Below are positions 17,693 through 28,855 of a DNA stretch of 53,176 nucleotides, piece after piece. The translations under genes and the position numbers were made by a program. The stretch is from Eubacteriales bacterium. GTDB lineage: Bacteria; Bacillota; Clostridia; Saccharofermentanales; UBA5734. The stretch covers positions 3,894-57,069 of the forward strand of contig JAQUDJ010000012.1 of assembly GCA_028685755.1 (NCBI GenBank), in the 5' to 3' direction. Numbering within the stretch: the first letter of the stretch is position 1; each line of letters begins with the position of its first letter. Below the pieces are notes generated by a model. It made no database searches. It was not told where the DNA came from and saw only the letters and a program-made list of their open reading frames with translations.

Positions 17693-18986
17693 TTCGTTGC
17701 AACGGTTTAATCGCAATTCATTGACCGGTCAACATCATCTCGAGCTTTTGGCCCCTGCTGGCGACCGTAGCAAAATGGAAATGGCCATTGCCTATGGGGC
17801 CGATGCGGTTTATGTCGGCAGTCAGCACTTCAGTTTGCGCGCGCATAGTAAGAATTTTTCGCTGACAGAACTCCACTCGGCCATCGCATATGCACACGAA
17901 CGATCGGTCAAAGTTTATGTTGCCGCAAATATCCTCGCACATCAGCAAGATATGTCTGGGGTGCGCGATTTAGTTCGTGAACTTAAGCCACTTCAGCCAG
18001 ATGCCTTAATCATTTCTGATCCAGGGGTCTTTTCGATTGCCCGTCAGGAAGCGCCTGAAATCGCACTTCATATCAGCACGCAAGCGAGTGTGACGAACGG
18101 TGAATCAGCGCGTTTTTGGGCCGAACAGGGCGCGAGTCGAATCATTCTCGCTCGTGAATTAACGTTGCCGGAAATCACCTCGATCAGACATGACTTGCCA
18201 CCACACATCGAACTTGAAGCTTTTGTTCATGGCGCGATGTGTATGGCCTATTCGGGTCGCTGTCTATTGTCTAATTTTCTGGTCAATCGCGGTGCGAATC
18301 AGGGTGAATGCTCTCAGTCCTGTCGTTGGGAATATGAGGTCCGCGAGGTTAAACGCCCTGATCAACCGCTACTATTGACTGAAGACGAGCGGGGCACTTA
18401 TCTGATGAATTCCAAAGATCTTTGCATGATCGAACATATTCCGGCACTCGTTCAAGCTGGTTTAACGAGTTTCAAAATTGAGGGACGGGTAAAATCCTCC
18501 TTTTATGTGGCAACCGTGGTCAAGGCCTATCGTGAAGCGCTTGATCGGTATTTGAAGGATCCCCAAAACTATGTTTTTGATCCGACTGGCCTCGCTGACT
18601 TAGAAAAAACGGTCCATCGGCCATTTGATACAGGCTTTTACTTTCAGACACCGCACGAAGACGCGAAAATTTACCTCGAAGATACACAAGTCCGCGAAGC
18701 CGCTGTTGTCGGGATCGTCCAGGCATACTTGCCGGAAAGTGGACTTGCCCTGATCGAACAACGCAACAAAATCATAACCGGTCAGTCTCTCGAAATTGTC
18801 GCCCCTAAAGGACCACATCTTGATGTTCTAGCTACGGGGATGTTAGACCTTGAACGCCGACCCATTGACAGCACACCTCACCCGCGGATGTATTTTTATC
18901 TGCCTGTGCCGCAACCCGTTCAGCAGGGCTCTTTTGTTCGTAGAATCGGCGATAAGGATCAACCAAAAACAACGGCAGCCCTTTAA
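17685..18986 (+). CDS. U32 family peptidase, probably tRNA uridine hydroxylation protein (TrhP/YrrO-like)
   Basis: 433 residues. The N-terminal TIM-barrel-like LLAPAGDRSKMEMAIAYGADAVYVG and the U32 signature EAFVHGAMCMAYSGRCLLSNFL, followed by the Cys-rich NQGECSQSCRW, are visible. These cysteines fit the iron-sulfur ligands of the family. U32 proteins next to mltG in Gram-positives are YrrN/YrrO types, which take part in 5-hydroxyuridine formation in tRNA wobble positions; I infer that role from context. The ATG at 17685 lies within the mltG end (8-nt overlap), so translation is coupled. The stop codon lies in the loop of the following terminator. Confidence 0.88.
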   Translation: MADSLQRFNRNSLTGQHHLELLAPAGDRSKMEMAIAYGADAVYVGSQHFSLRAHSKNFSLTELHSAIAYAHERSVKVYVAANILAHQQDMSGVRDLVRELKPLQPDALIISDPGVFSIARQEAPEIALHISTQASVTNGESARFWAEQGASRIILARELTLPEITSIRHDLPPHIELEAFVHGAMCMAYSGRCLLSNFLVNRGANQGECSQSCRWEYEVREVKRPDQPLLLTEDERGTYLMNSKDLCMIEHIPALVQAGLTSFKIEGRVKSSFYVATVVKAYREALDRYLKDPQNYVFDPTGLADLEKTVHRPFDTGFYFQTPHEDAKIYLEDTQVREAAVVGIVQAYLPESGLALIEQRNKIITGQSLEIVAPKGPHLDVLATGMLDLERRPIDSTPHPRMYFYLPVPQPVQQGSFVRRIGDKDQPKTTAAL

Positions 18987-19003
18987 GGCCGCCGTTGTTT
19001 TTT
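18966..19003 (+). terminator. Intrinsic terminator overlapping the end of the U32 gene
   Basis: AAAACAACGGC (18966-18976) pairs with GCCGTTGTTTT (18991-19001), with an inner GCC/GGC pair, ending in a T run. The left arm lies in coding sequence and the TAA stop is in the loop. It ends the DUF512-der-typA-mltG-U32 operon. Confidence 0.88.
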
Positions 19004-19053
19004 GAGTCGAAAATGTTGTCGCATAATGAAGTTCGAAACCTAAACGATCAGAT

Positions 19054-20268
19054 TTAATCGAAGAGTTTATTTAATAAATTTCCAGTCATTTGGCGCAGGC
19101 GTTGATCAAACCCGAACTCGGAGAAGATTTCTTTGGCAATGACCATGATGACTGGGCCGATTAGGATACCACTGAAGCCATAAAATGCCACACCTACGAT
19201 CATTGAAAAGAGCGTAGCCATCGGATGCAGCCGCAAAGCATTGCCAAGAATCGGCGGCTCGATGAACCGGCGTACCAGGGTAATCACAACTAGCGTGATG
19301 ATCGCCCCAATACCTGCCCATAACTGACCATTTAGGACCATATAGATCGCAATTGGGATCATGGTCGCGCTAATACCGAGAACGGGCAAGAAATCAATAA
19401 TCGCTGCAACCAACGCAAAGATCACCGCATACGGCATTTTGATAATCAACAAGCCGATCAACGCCATCACAAAGGTGATAATTAAAAGCAGCATGTAGCC
19501 GCCAATGACTCGCAAGAGCGTTTTTGACAAAATATTAAATAAATTAATAGACTTGGCGAGGAATTTTTTATTATTTAGACTGCGATCGAGGAACCGATAC
19601 AAGTTGGCACTATCCGTAATGAAATAATACCCGGATAGCAAAATGACAATGATTGCTAGAAAAATTGCCGGAAGATTGCCGACGAAAATACCCACACTAT
19701 TGAGCATCGCTGAAGCCATACTCGGAATCGCATCAACAAGCCCATTCTGCCAATCAATCAAGGCTTGCTCAATCATCGCGATCGCATCGATCGGTACGAA
19801 TCCACCTAGCAAGCTTTCAAGGCCTTTTAATGGAGCAATTAAGGCTGTCGACAAATTGACTGAACTAAAAAATTGTGGAATATAAGCCGCTAATTCGCGC
19901 AACTGAGTAATGCTTGCAAAAATGACACCTGCTAACAATGCAATCAGGCCAATGACTAAAAACGTATAAACCGTGATTGCCCATTTGACATTGAGCAGGG
20001 CGACTGGCGCACCAATTTCAATGTCGGTCGCTTCTTTGACCGGGTTGGCACCTGATTGTTTTTTGAAAGGATTGCGCGGAGGGTGAATCCGGTTAGCAAC
20101 CGCAATCGAAGTTCGAGCCAACACAAGACCCGCAAGAAACGGCAAGAGGAGATAAAAAAGCTTGAAGCTGAGTAAAACGACACCTATGACCAAAGCCGTA
20201 ATCAATACATATTTGATAATTGCCAGAATAGTCGCCTGATCACGCTGCATCTTGTTCATTTCCGGCAT
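19054..20268 (-). CDS. AI-2E family (PerM/YtvI-type) membrane permease, copy 1
   Basis: 404 residues with about eight membrane segments and a hydrophilic loop near residues 50-70, the layout of AI-2E family transporters. The C-terminal RRFIEPPILGNALRLHPMATL is the family signature. Members have been linked to autoinducer-2 export, Na+/H+ antiport or no clear substrate, so the substrate is left open. AAAGGAG at 6-nt spacing precedes the ATG at 20268. A second family member is at 39069-40211; the two are clearly different sequences. It lies downstream of the CPBP protease and prepilin peptidase genes on the same strand. Confidence 0.88.
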   Translation of the reverse strand: MPEMNKMQRDQATILAIIKYVLITALVIGVVLLSFKLFYLLLPFLAGLVLARTSIAVANRIHPPRNPFKKQSGANPVKEATDIEIGAPVALLNVKWAITVYTFLVIGLIALLAGVIFASITQLRELAAYIPQFFSSVNLSTALIAPLKGLESLLGGFVPIDAIAMIEQALIDWQNGLVDAIPSMASAMLNSVGIFVGNLPAIFLAIIVILLSGYYFITDSANLYRFLDRSLNNKKFLAKSINLFNILSKTLLRVIGGYMLLLIITFVMALIGLLIIKMPYAVIFALVAAIIDFLPVLGISATMIPIAIYMVLNGQLWAGIGAIITLVVITLVRRFIEPPILGNALRLHPMATLFSMIVGVAFYGFSGILIGPVIMVIAKEIFSEFGFDQRLRQMTGNLLNKLFD

Positions 20269-20304
20269 GGTAGACTCCTTTGAATGTCATGTAAGTAGCT
20301 AGAG

Positions 20305-21327
20305 TCAGATCGCTTGAAAATACGTCACCATCATTGTAGCAAGAAGCATCAGCAATGCCAACGCGAATTTCCAATCCCGCGGGATGAAGCTAGTCCCAGG
20401 TTCTGGTTCATCATCAGAATCGGCATCAGTGATATCGCCATGGCCTAAACGGTAGATATTGATTTGGTGGCTTAAAACATGCTCGTCACTATTTTCTGGC
20501 CGCAAATGGCTGATTAAAGCCAACAACGGAACGAGTGCAACGGCCGCAATAAATGTTGCGATTAATGAGGCGTAAAAAAGGGAGCTGGTTGAACGGGTAG
20601 ACAGATTCAAATAGTGCGCCGTCAGCTCCGGTAGGAGTGGGCTAATCAGCAACAGCGTCAGGTTCATACTTAAATGGGCCAAAATTCCGGGCAAAATACT
20701 GTTGCCATTTTGGCGTAAAAGACCAAGTAAAAGGCCAGCTAATAAGGGTGCAACAATAAAAACTGGATTGCTATGAAATAATGAAAAAGCAACAGCTTGC
20801 CAAATAAGGGCAGCAAAGGGCGCCATATAGCGTTTCAGACTGCCTTGGATCACGCCGCGAAACATCAATTCTTCGACAACTGCTGGCGTCAAGACCTGAA
20901 TGATCACGACAGTCAGGATGATCAAATAACCCTGATCCCAAAGACCTTGAGATAATTGATCGCTCACGGTACGCGTGCTTTGTGGAATTGCAATTCCCAT
21001 CCGGGCTGCAAAATAAAGGGTTAGATTATTTAAGCCTTGAAACACTACACCTGCCGGAATTCCGACAACAACCGCAAGAATCAAACTACTCGGCGTGCTC
21101 CGATGACCTGTGATTTGCCCAGGAGTAAGTTTGAAATACCAAATTACCCAGAGGGTTGGCAACAAAATCAAGGCGCCTTGCATAACTACCGCACGTGTGA
21201 CCGTGCCGAGCAAACTGGGAACAGCCAACCAAGATGCTAACTGCGGGCTCATCAGAGCCGTCAGCTGGATCAGCCATGTGAGAACCGTATGAATGAGCAG
21301 TAGGGCACCTGCAGCTCGCTTTTGCAT
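20305..21327 (-). CDS. CPBP family intramembrane metalloprotease (CAAX-type)
   Basis: 340 residues, about eight hydrophobic segments. The catalytic motif VVEELMFRG (EExxxR-type pair of glutamates and arginine) near residues 151-159, the FSLFH histidine motif near 180, and a third motif with His and Asn in LAHLSMN near 218 are all present. These are the Abi/CPBP metal ligands. Members process prenylated or peptide substrates or give bacteriocin self-immunity; the substrate is unknown here. The start overlaps the prepilin peptidase stop (TAATG), so the two are translationally coupled. Confidence 0.88.
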   Translation of the reverse strand: MQKRAAGALLLIHTVLTWLIQLTALMSPQLASWLAVPSLLGTVTRAVVMQGALILLPTLWVIWYFKLTPGQITGHRSTPSSLILAVVVGIPAGVVFQGLNNLTLYFAARMGIAIPQSTRTVSDQLSQGLWDQGYLIILTVVIIQVLTPAVVEELMFRGVIQGSLKRYMAPFAALIWQAVAFSLFHSNPVFIVAPLLAGLLLGLLRQNGNSILPGILAHLSMNLTLLLISPLLPELTAHYLNLSTRSTSSLFYASLIATFIAAVALVPLLALISHLRPENSDEHVLSHQINIYRLGHGDITDADSDDEPEPGTSFIPRDWKFALALLMLLATMMVTYFQAI

Positions 21328-22082
21328 TAAAACAAGCCGATATATGCAGACCAGATTTGCGTTAACTCGGGACCAATAACTTGGATAAAGATCGTTGCTA
21401 CAGCGATAAACGGTCCAAAGGGTAAGACATTTTCGCTCATCTGGTCGTCGTCCGCGCGCTTCCCGAAATATTTTTTTATGAGCATCGGAAAAGCCAAAAC
21501 TGATGCGGACAGGAAGGCGAGAAAGATCAAGGGTAAAGCCTTTCGATAATCAACGAGCCACACGCAGACGGCAATGAGCTTTACATCGCCCATCCCCATC
21601 GCTTCCTGTCCCGCCAATTTTTCGCCGATCCAACCGATCAAGAGGAAAAGCCCAGCTGCGGCAAACCCCGCGCCTATCTGCCACAGGAGCGTTAACCACG
21701 TCATTTCACCGCGAAGCGCAGCAAATAAGATCGCAAGACCGGCGAGGACAAGCACACCGCCAGTTAAGGGATCCGGGATGATCATGGTTTTCCAATCAGC
21801 CAAAATAATTAACAGTAACAGCGACGTGCTTATCGCAAATATTAGAAAATGGGGGAGGTGTGGCAACCGTTGCCAACCTAAACCGGCACTCATCGCGGTC
21901 AGTATCATCATCAAAAGCCCGTCTTGCCAGCGCATATTTTTCTGGACGCTGAGCAGCTCGGGAGTCACTTCGGATTCACCATATTCCATGAGCCAAACAG
22001 TCGGTAAGTTGCGAAAAAGTTGCCATAAACCCAGGCCAGCTGCAGCCCCTGTTATATAAACAGCCCAATTGGTTACATTCAT
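21327..22082 (-). CDS. Prepilin peptidase, A24 family, without methylase domain
   Basis: Aspartic membrane peptidase that cleaves type IV prepilin-like leaders. 251 residues, about seven membrane segments. The two catalytic aspartates lie in DWKTMIIPD and GMGDVK, the A24 signatures. The Cys-rich N-terminal methyltransferase region of classical PilD is absent. An in-frame GTG at 22091 belongs to the GAGGTG ribosome binding site, so the ATG at 22082 is chosen. No pilin or secretion ATPase gene is in the window, so its substrate must be encoded elsewhere. It is divergent from glgP. Confidence 0.87.
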   Translation of the reverse strand: MNVTNWAVYITGAAAGLGLWQLFRNLPTVWLMEYGESEVTPELLSVQKNMRWQDGLLMMILTAMSAGLGWQRLPHLPHFLIFAISTSLLLLIILADWKTMIIPDPLTGGVLVLAGLAILFAALRGEMTWLTLLWQIGAGFAAAGLFLLIGWIGEKLAGQEAMGMGDVKLIAVCVWLVDYRKALPLIFLAFLSASVLAFPMLIKKYFGKRADDDQMSENVLPFGPFIAVATIFIQVIGPELTQIWSAYIGLF

Positions 22083-22131
22083 GTGGTGCACCTCATGTGT
22101 ATCAGTTTAGACTAAGTAATTTCGAGGAACA

Positions 22132-22182
22132 ATGTCAAAGTTGAACATGTCCACTGAATGTAAAATGTCATTCGAATGACAT
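22132..22182. promoter_or_regulatory. Operator-like region: 18-bp perfect palindrome plus ATGTC repeats
   Basis: ATGTCATTCGAATGACAT at 22165-22182 is a perfect 18-bp palindrome ending 6 bp before the glgP -35 box. Two further half-site-like copies, ATGTCA (22132-22137) and ATGTCC (22147-22152), lie upstream in the same orientation. The region sits between divergent glgP and the prepilin peptidase gene. It looks like a binding site for a dimeric repressor or activator; the protein is not identified. Confidence 0.65.
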
Positions 22183-22188
22183 GATTCG

Positions 22189-22217
22189 TTGCGCTTGATT
22201 AGAAGTTCAAGTATAAT
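22189..22217 (+). promoter_or_regulatory. Sigma-A promoter for glgP
   Basis: TTGCGC (22189-22194), 17-bp spacer, perfect TATAAT (22212-22217). Transcription would begin near 22224, about 28 nt before the glgP ATG. Confidence 0.75.
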
Positions 22218-22251
22218 GAGCCGAGTTTTGTTTTATTGACAGGAGGACATC

Positions 22252-24627
22252 ATGATCACAGCAAATCAAATCAAAGACAAGATTGCCATTCAATTAAAAG
22301 CTGAATATGCCCGCCAACCTGAAACGGCTACGGCATTTGAATTTTGGACCGCACTCTCCCGATCGGTAGTTGAAATTTTAGCCGAAAATTGGGAAAACTC
22401 GACGGCGAAGTACAACCAAGTTCGTCAGGCACATTACTTTTCAGCCGAATTTTTAGAAGGCCGCTCACTCGTTAACAATTTAGTTAATCTCAATATGTAT
22501 GAAGCCGTTCGTGAAGCTGTTGCTACTTTTGGCTATGATCTGACGACCTTAGAAGAACAAGAGAATGATGCGGCGCTTGGTAATGGCGGACTAGGTCGTT
22601 TGGCAGCCTGCTTCCTTGATTCGTGTTCAACCTTAAATCTTCCAGTGACTGGTTACGGGATCTTATATCGCTATGGTTTGTTCCGTCAAGGCATCGACAA
22701 CGGATTCCAAAAGGAATTTCCGGATGTCTGGATGGAGAAAGGATATCCTTTCGTTGTCCGTCGTGATGCCGATAAGATGCTCATCCATTATCAGGATATG
22801 GATGTCTTTGCGGTTCCGTACGATATGCCGATAACCGGTTTTGGAACCAACAATGTGAATACCTTGCGCTTATGGCGTGCAGAGCCTGCCGAAGAATTCG
22901 ACTTTAATCTCTTTAACTCTCAGCGTTTTGATGACGCCGTGCTCGCGAGAAATCGCGTGAACGACATTTTCCGTGTTCTTTATCCGAATGACACATCTTA
23001 TGACGGCAAAGTCTTGCGTGTTCGCCAACAATATTTCTTTGTCTCGGCTTCTTTGCAAAGCATCATCCGCGACCACAAACGTGCTCACGGCAACGATTTG
23101 ACCAATTTTGCCGCCTTGCACAGCATTCAGCTCAATGATACGCACCCAGTCGTTGGAATTCCGGAATTGATGCGCCTCCTGATCGACGAAAATGGCATGA
23201 CATGGGATGCCGCTTGGGCGATAACCACCCAAACGTTCGCTTACACCAACCATACTGTTATGGCCGAAGCGCTTGAAAAATGGGATATCAGCATTTTTCA
23301 ATTTCTCTTTCCGCGAGTGCTCGAAATTATTGGTCAAATTGATGCCAAATTCCGCTCAGATCTGCAGGCTAAAGGTGTGCAATATGATCGGATCAATTAC
23401 CTTGCCCCGATGGGTGATGGCAAAATCCGCATGGCGTGGCTTGCTGTTTACGGCGCTTTCTCAGTCAATGGCGTTGCTGCCTTACACACCAATATTCTCA
23501 AACAAGACACCTTGCGCGACTTTTTTGAAATATGGCCGGAAAAATTCTCCAATAAGACGAACGGGGTCACACCGCGTCGCTGGCTGAGAACGTGCAATCC
23601 TGAACTATCATCGCTTTTGACTAAACTCAATGGCGATGAGTCCTGGGTTACCCATCTCGACAAATTAGCTGTTCTTGAAAAATATACGGCTGATGAATCT
23701 GTTATGCGGAGCTTCCTTGACATTAAACGCCAAAGTAAAGTCAAGTTAGCCGCCTATATTGCCCGCGTTGAAGGTGTTCAGATTGATCCTGATTCGATTT
23801 TCGATGTTCAAATCAAGCGCCTGCATGAATACAAACGCCAACTCCTCAATGCGTTGGACGTTTTGGACACGTATTTCCAACTCAAAGACAACCCGTCTCT
23901 CGATCTTGTGCCACGCACATATATTTTTGCAGCAAAAGCAGCTCCTGGTTACTTTAAAGCCAAAGCGACGATCAAATTCATCAATGAAATTGCTCGATTG
24001 GTCAACAACGACAATGATGCCAACAAAAAAATCAAAGTCGTCTTTATGCGTAACTATAATGTCTCCCGGGCAGAAGTGATTTTCCCGGCATCAGATCTGT
24101 CTGAGCAGATTTCGACCGTCGGCCTCGAAGCATCAGGTACCGGGAATATGAAGTTCATGATGAATGGGGCCCTGACAATTGGAACTTATGATGGCGCCAA
24201 TATCGAAATCGCCGATAGCGTTGGACCTGAAAATTGCTTTATATTTGGCCAAAAGGTCGAAGAATTCTATGCTTCCAAAAGCTATTACAACCCACAATGG
24301 CAATACAACAACATCTCTGGCTTGAAGCGCGTCCTCGACACCCTCGTTGACGGGACATTTAATGACGAAGGCACGGGGATGTTCCAAGATTTATTCAACG
24401 GCCTGATCAACGGCTCTAATTGGCAGCCCGCCGATCCATTCTATGTCCTCGGCGACTTTGAAGACTACCGTCGCGCTCGCAAAGCCACCGATCTCGCCTA
24501 CCGTGACCAGCTCAGTTGGGCACGTAAATGCTGGGTCAACATCGTCCGCAGCGGCCATTTTAGCTCAGATCGCACCATCCGCGAATACGCCGATGAAATC
24601 TGGCACGTCGAAGCAACTAAACTGTAA
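22252..24627 (+). CDS. glgP: Glycogen/maltodextrin phosphorylase
   Basis: Releases glucose-1-phosphate from alpha-1,4-glucans using phosphate and pyridoxal phosphate. 791 residues, standard for the GT35 family. Visible are the N-terminal AHYFSAEFLEGRSL and NGGLGRLAACFLDS, the central QLNDTHPVVGIPELMRLL, and the PLP-binding EASGTGNMKFMMNGALTIG with the Schiff-base Lys near residue 634. AGGAGG precedes the ATG. It stands alone between its own promoter and terminator. No other glycogen gene is nearby, so whether it acts on stored glycogen or imported maltodextrin is open. Confidence 0.97.
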   Translation: MITANQIKDKIAIQLKAEYARQPETATAFEFWTALSRSVVEILAENWENSTAKYNQVRQAHYFSAEFLEGRSLVNNLVNLNMYEAVREAVATFGYDLTTLEEQENDAALGNGGLGRLAACFLDSCSTLNLPVTGYGILYRYGLFRQGIDNGFQKEFPDVWMEKGYPFVVRRDADKMLIHYQDMDVFAVPYDMPITGFGTNNVNTLRLWRAEPAEEFDFNLFNSQRFDDAVLARNRVNDIFRVLYPNDTSYDGKVLRVRQQYFFVSASLQSIIRDHKRAHGNDLTNFAALHSIQLNDTHPVVGIPELMRLLIDENGMTWDAAWAITTQTFAYTNHTVMAEALEKWDISIFQFLFPRVLEIIGQIDAKFRSDLQAKGVQYDRINYLAPMGDGKIRMAWLAVYGAFSVNGVAALHTNILKQDTLRDFFEIWPEKFSNKTNGVTPRRWLRTCNPELSSLLTKLNGDESWVTHLDKLAVLEKYTADESVMRSFLDIKRQSKVKLAAYIARVEGVQIDPDSIFDVQIKRLHEYKRQLLNALDVLDTYFQLKDNPSLDLVPRTYIFAAKAAPGYFKAKATIKFINEIARLVNNDNDANKKIKVVFMRNYNVSRAEVIFPASDLSEQISTVGLEASGTGNMKFMMNGALTIGTYDGANIEIADSVGPENCFIFGQKVEEFYASKSYYNPQWQYNNISGLKRVLDTLVDGTFNDEGTGMFQDLFNGLINGSNWQPADPFYVLGDFEDYRRARKATDLAYRDQLSWARKCWVNIVRSGHFSSDRTIREYADEIWHVEATKL

Positions 24628-24638
24628 GTCAATCAATC

Positions 24639-24680
24639 AAAAGGTGTCAGGCACGATCAATCAGTGCCTGACACCTTTTT
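24639..24680. terminator. Strong bidirectional terminator between glgP and the phosphoesterase gene
   Basis: AAAAGGTGTCAGGCAC (from 24639) pairs with GTGCCTGACACCTTTT (from 24664) around a short loop. T runs follow on both strands (TTTTT at the plus end, TTTTGATTG on the minus strand), so it can serve both convergent genes. Confidence 0.9.
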
Positions 24681-24711
24681 CAATTCAATTCCACTGTTCA
24701 ATTCAATTCCA
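24679..24711. repeat. Short tandem duplication at the 3' end of the phosphoesterase gene
   Basis: TTCAATTCAATTCCA occurs at 24679-24693 and again at 24697-24711, an 18-bp period. The second copy holds the last codons and stop of the minus-strand gene, and the first repeats them just outside it. It is probably a small slippage duplication. Confidence 0.7.
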
Positions 24712-25597
24712 AAATCGCAATTTCCGGCTTTGATCCAAGTCGCAACGGGAAGAGGACACTGCCGAGGCCACGGCTGATATACCCATTCAACCCGTGAAAT
24801 ATGAAAGGCCCTTTGCGAAAGCCAAGGCGGCCCATTTTTTCGCGTCTTAACAATAGAAACTCTAAATGAAAGGGCATATAAATCTGTCCGCCATGAAAAT
24901 GCCCGGCTAGAAAAAAACGAGCTTGTCCGGACGGTATCTGTAAAATTGTATCAGGATTATGGGCGAGTACAATTCGACGATCTTCTGGGATTGAGGTAAT
25001 TGTCGCGCTAGAATCCACTGGACTTAGTCTCGCGGCACCAAAATCAGGATAGCCCTTTTTAATGATGTCGAGACCAAGTACTTGCCACAGGTAGCCTGTG
25101 CGGTCAGTCACATTCGCATGTTGATTGCGCAATAAGGTAAAGCCATATTGGGTAAGCAACGCTAGCGAGTGTGCAGAATCGTGATTGCCGACTACTGCAA
25201 AAGCCGGCAAATGGCGCAAGGTGAGCACTTCGCGCATCACCGTAAGCCATGGTAACGCCCGTTCTGGCAGATGGTAACGTCCAGTCAAATCTCCGCCGAA
25301 TAGTACACAATCCACATCAGCGATGAGTAGTTCATCGCGGAGCCTTGCCGGGGAAATGCGCAAATGTTCAGCGTGCAAATCAGTCAACAGCAAGACTTTT
25401 AACTGTGGTTTCGTACCCGATCCGACAACCGCCCCGCTCATCGTATCTTCAGCCACGCCATTTTTTGGCATATCCGGACCTGCGCGTGTTAGGCCTAATT
25501 TTGAATGCGACACGTCAAGATCATAGGGTTCTTTTAGGGCGCGCAACAAAAGCAAACTGGCGGCGGCGACTAAACCTGATCCTATGATGATTTTCAT
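24698..25597 (-). CDS. Membrane-anchored metallophosphoesterase
   Basis: 299 residues. The start at 25597 (MKIIIGSGLVAAASLLLLRAL) gives a short N-terminal membrane anchor and has AAAGG upstream; the frame is open further upstream but without a plausible start. The calcineurin-like core is clear: LTDLHAE, FGGDLTGR, VVGNHD, LAHNPD and GHFHGGQ supply the metal-binding Asp, His and Asn residues. The family (YkuE/YaeI-like) acts on phosphoesters such as UDP-sugar lipids at the membrane; the substrate here is unknown. It is convergent with glgP and divergent from the membrane-protein gene at 25663. Confidence 0.9.
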   Translation of the reverse strand: MKIIIGSGLVAAASLLLLRALKEPYDLDVSHSKLGLTRAGPDMPKNGVAEDTMSGAVVGSGTKPQLKVLLLTDLHAEHLRISPARLRDELLIADVDCVLFGGDLTGRYHLPERALPWLTVMREVLTLRHLPAFAVVGNHDSAHSLALLTQYGFTLLRNQHANVTDRTGYLWQVLGLDIIKKGYPDFGAARLSPVDSSATITSIPEDRRIVLAHNPDTILQIPSGQARFFLAGHFHGGQIYMPFHLEFLLLRREKMGRLGFRKGPFIFHGLNGYISRGLGSVLFPLRLGSKPEIAILELN

Positions 25598-25662
25598 CTG
25601 GTAAAACCTTTCTCTGAAAATGGCTATGATATAATGATAGCAAAAAATCAGGAGCCTTCGAG

Positions 25663-26292
25663 ATGAAAAGTCAAACCCGTACCTGGATCCTGACAGTTGC
25701 TTTGACCCTCTTGTGGTCGACCCCCATTGTTTTACCTTTCCGGTATTTCGCGCAGATGTTGGCGAATATTGCGACTTGGCTGATGGCACAGATCAACCTC
25801 TCAATTGCATTTGAAGCCTTTGGCTTAATCGTCTTATTGGTGCTTGCTTTATCAGCCTTTTTTTGGCTTGATCGCAGCCGAAACCGGGTTTATCTGGCCG
25901 GCTTCATCGCGTTAGCGGAGGTCGCTTACCATATCTGGATGAGTTTTCGCACAAAAAGTCCGTATGACATCCCACTACCGATTACGATTGGACTTTCGTT
26001 GGCCTTATTATTTCTCTTGATTTCGAACAAATTACCAGGCGTCTGGTTATCTGACGCATATGTCATGGCAATTCCTGCGTGGCTCCTTGTCGAGACTGTA
26101 TTGGCAGGTCTGTTTGATGTGATGCATTGGCCAGGTGAATTGCTAAAGCCGATCCTAATCATCCCTGATCAATCCCTCATCTTTAAACTTGAAGACTATC
26201 TCGGACTTCCGATATTGGTGTGGTCAGTGCTTGTTCTGATCCTCACCCTAATGCCCCTCATTTTTCTGGCTAAAGGTCGGGCGAAAGGTTAA
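25663..26292 (+). CDS. Multi-spanning membrane protein, unknown function
   Basis: 209 residues with about five to six hydrophobic segments (near 8-30, 48-68, 74-92, 104-121, 130-150 and 182-205). I recognise no family motif. CAGGAG lies 8 nt before the ATG, and a TATAAT within the 65-bp divergent spacer is a likely -10. It ends 6 bp before ligA, so it shares its transcript, but this does not point to a DNA-repair role. Confidence 0.75.
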   Translation: MKSQTRTWILTVALTLLWSTPIVLPFRYFAQMLANIATWLMAQINLSIAFEAFGLIVLLVLALSAFFWLDRSRNRVYLAGFIALAEVAYHIWMSFRTKSPYDIPLPITIGLSLALLFLLISNKLPGVWLSDAYVMAIPAWLLVETVLAGLFDVMHWPGELLKPILIIPDQSLIFKLEDYLGLPILVWSVLVLILTLMPLIFLAKGRAKG

Positions 26293-28308
<2,016 letters not shown>

Positions 28309-28369
28309 ATCAAGTCTCTTGTCGCGCATACTCAAGGCCACAGTCCAAGTCCCTAATCTCGGAGGTCAA

Positions 28370-28852
28370 ATGGTTCTTTTTTTCTGGAGTCTCATCCTTT
28401 GCATCCTGATGACTGGAATAATTCTCATATTTTTAATTCAGGCACTACGTGTTAATCGGGAGCGCAAGAACCGCCATCCAATCAGCTTCTTATTGCCCGT
28501 TGCCCTGACAATTGTTTTTCTCTATCTTTCGATCAATTTAACCATCCCCCGATTTTTGGATCTAGTCAATTTACTGTCTAAAACCTATTCGATCGAAGAA
28601 ATTGAGGTTCCTGAAAATGGCCTCGGATGGAATACCTTACTCACTGCAGACCATCGTTATTTTTATAATCAATGGGAAATCGAATTAGAAGATGGTAAGA
28701 AATATCGAATCGAGTACACGCCACGCAGTTATTATCTCGTGCGGGCGACTTTGGTCGAAACCTTAGAAGTATCGACACGCGCGATAGGAATTTCTAACGA
28801 AACGACTGAATCTATCGCAACGGAAGAATCGATAGCACAAGAGAATGAGTGA
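28370..28852 (+). CDS. Small membrane protein with acidic C-terminal tail, unknown function
   Basis: 160 residues. Two hydrophobic segments (about 2-25 and 40-60) are followed by a soluble domain (about 65-130) and a Glu/Ser/Thr-rich tail. The frame is open to a TTG at 28319, but GGAGG at 28361-28365 places the start at the ATG of 28370. No family is recognised. It is followed 3 bp later by the HPr-like gene, so they are very likely translated from the same mRNA. Confidence 0.75.
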   Translation: MVLFFWSLILCILMTGIILIFLIQALRVNRERKNRHPISFLLPVALTIVFLYLSINLTIPRFLDLVNLLSKTYSIEEIEVPENGLGWNTLLTADHRYFYNQWEIELEDGKKYRIEYTPRSYYLVRATLVETLEVSTRAIGISNETTESIATEESIAQENE

Positions 28853-28855
28853 CGC

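Noticed and set aside
22132-22182. ATGTC repeats as a CRISPR array
   Set aside because: The repeats are 6 bp, irregularly spaced and associated with a palindrome in a promoter region; there are no spacers or cas genes.
24639-24680. GGTGTCAGGCAC hairpin as a mobile or CRISPR-type repeat
   Set aside because: Only one inverted pair is present, followed by T runs in both directions between convergent genes. A terminator explains it.
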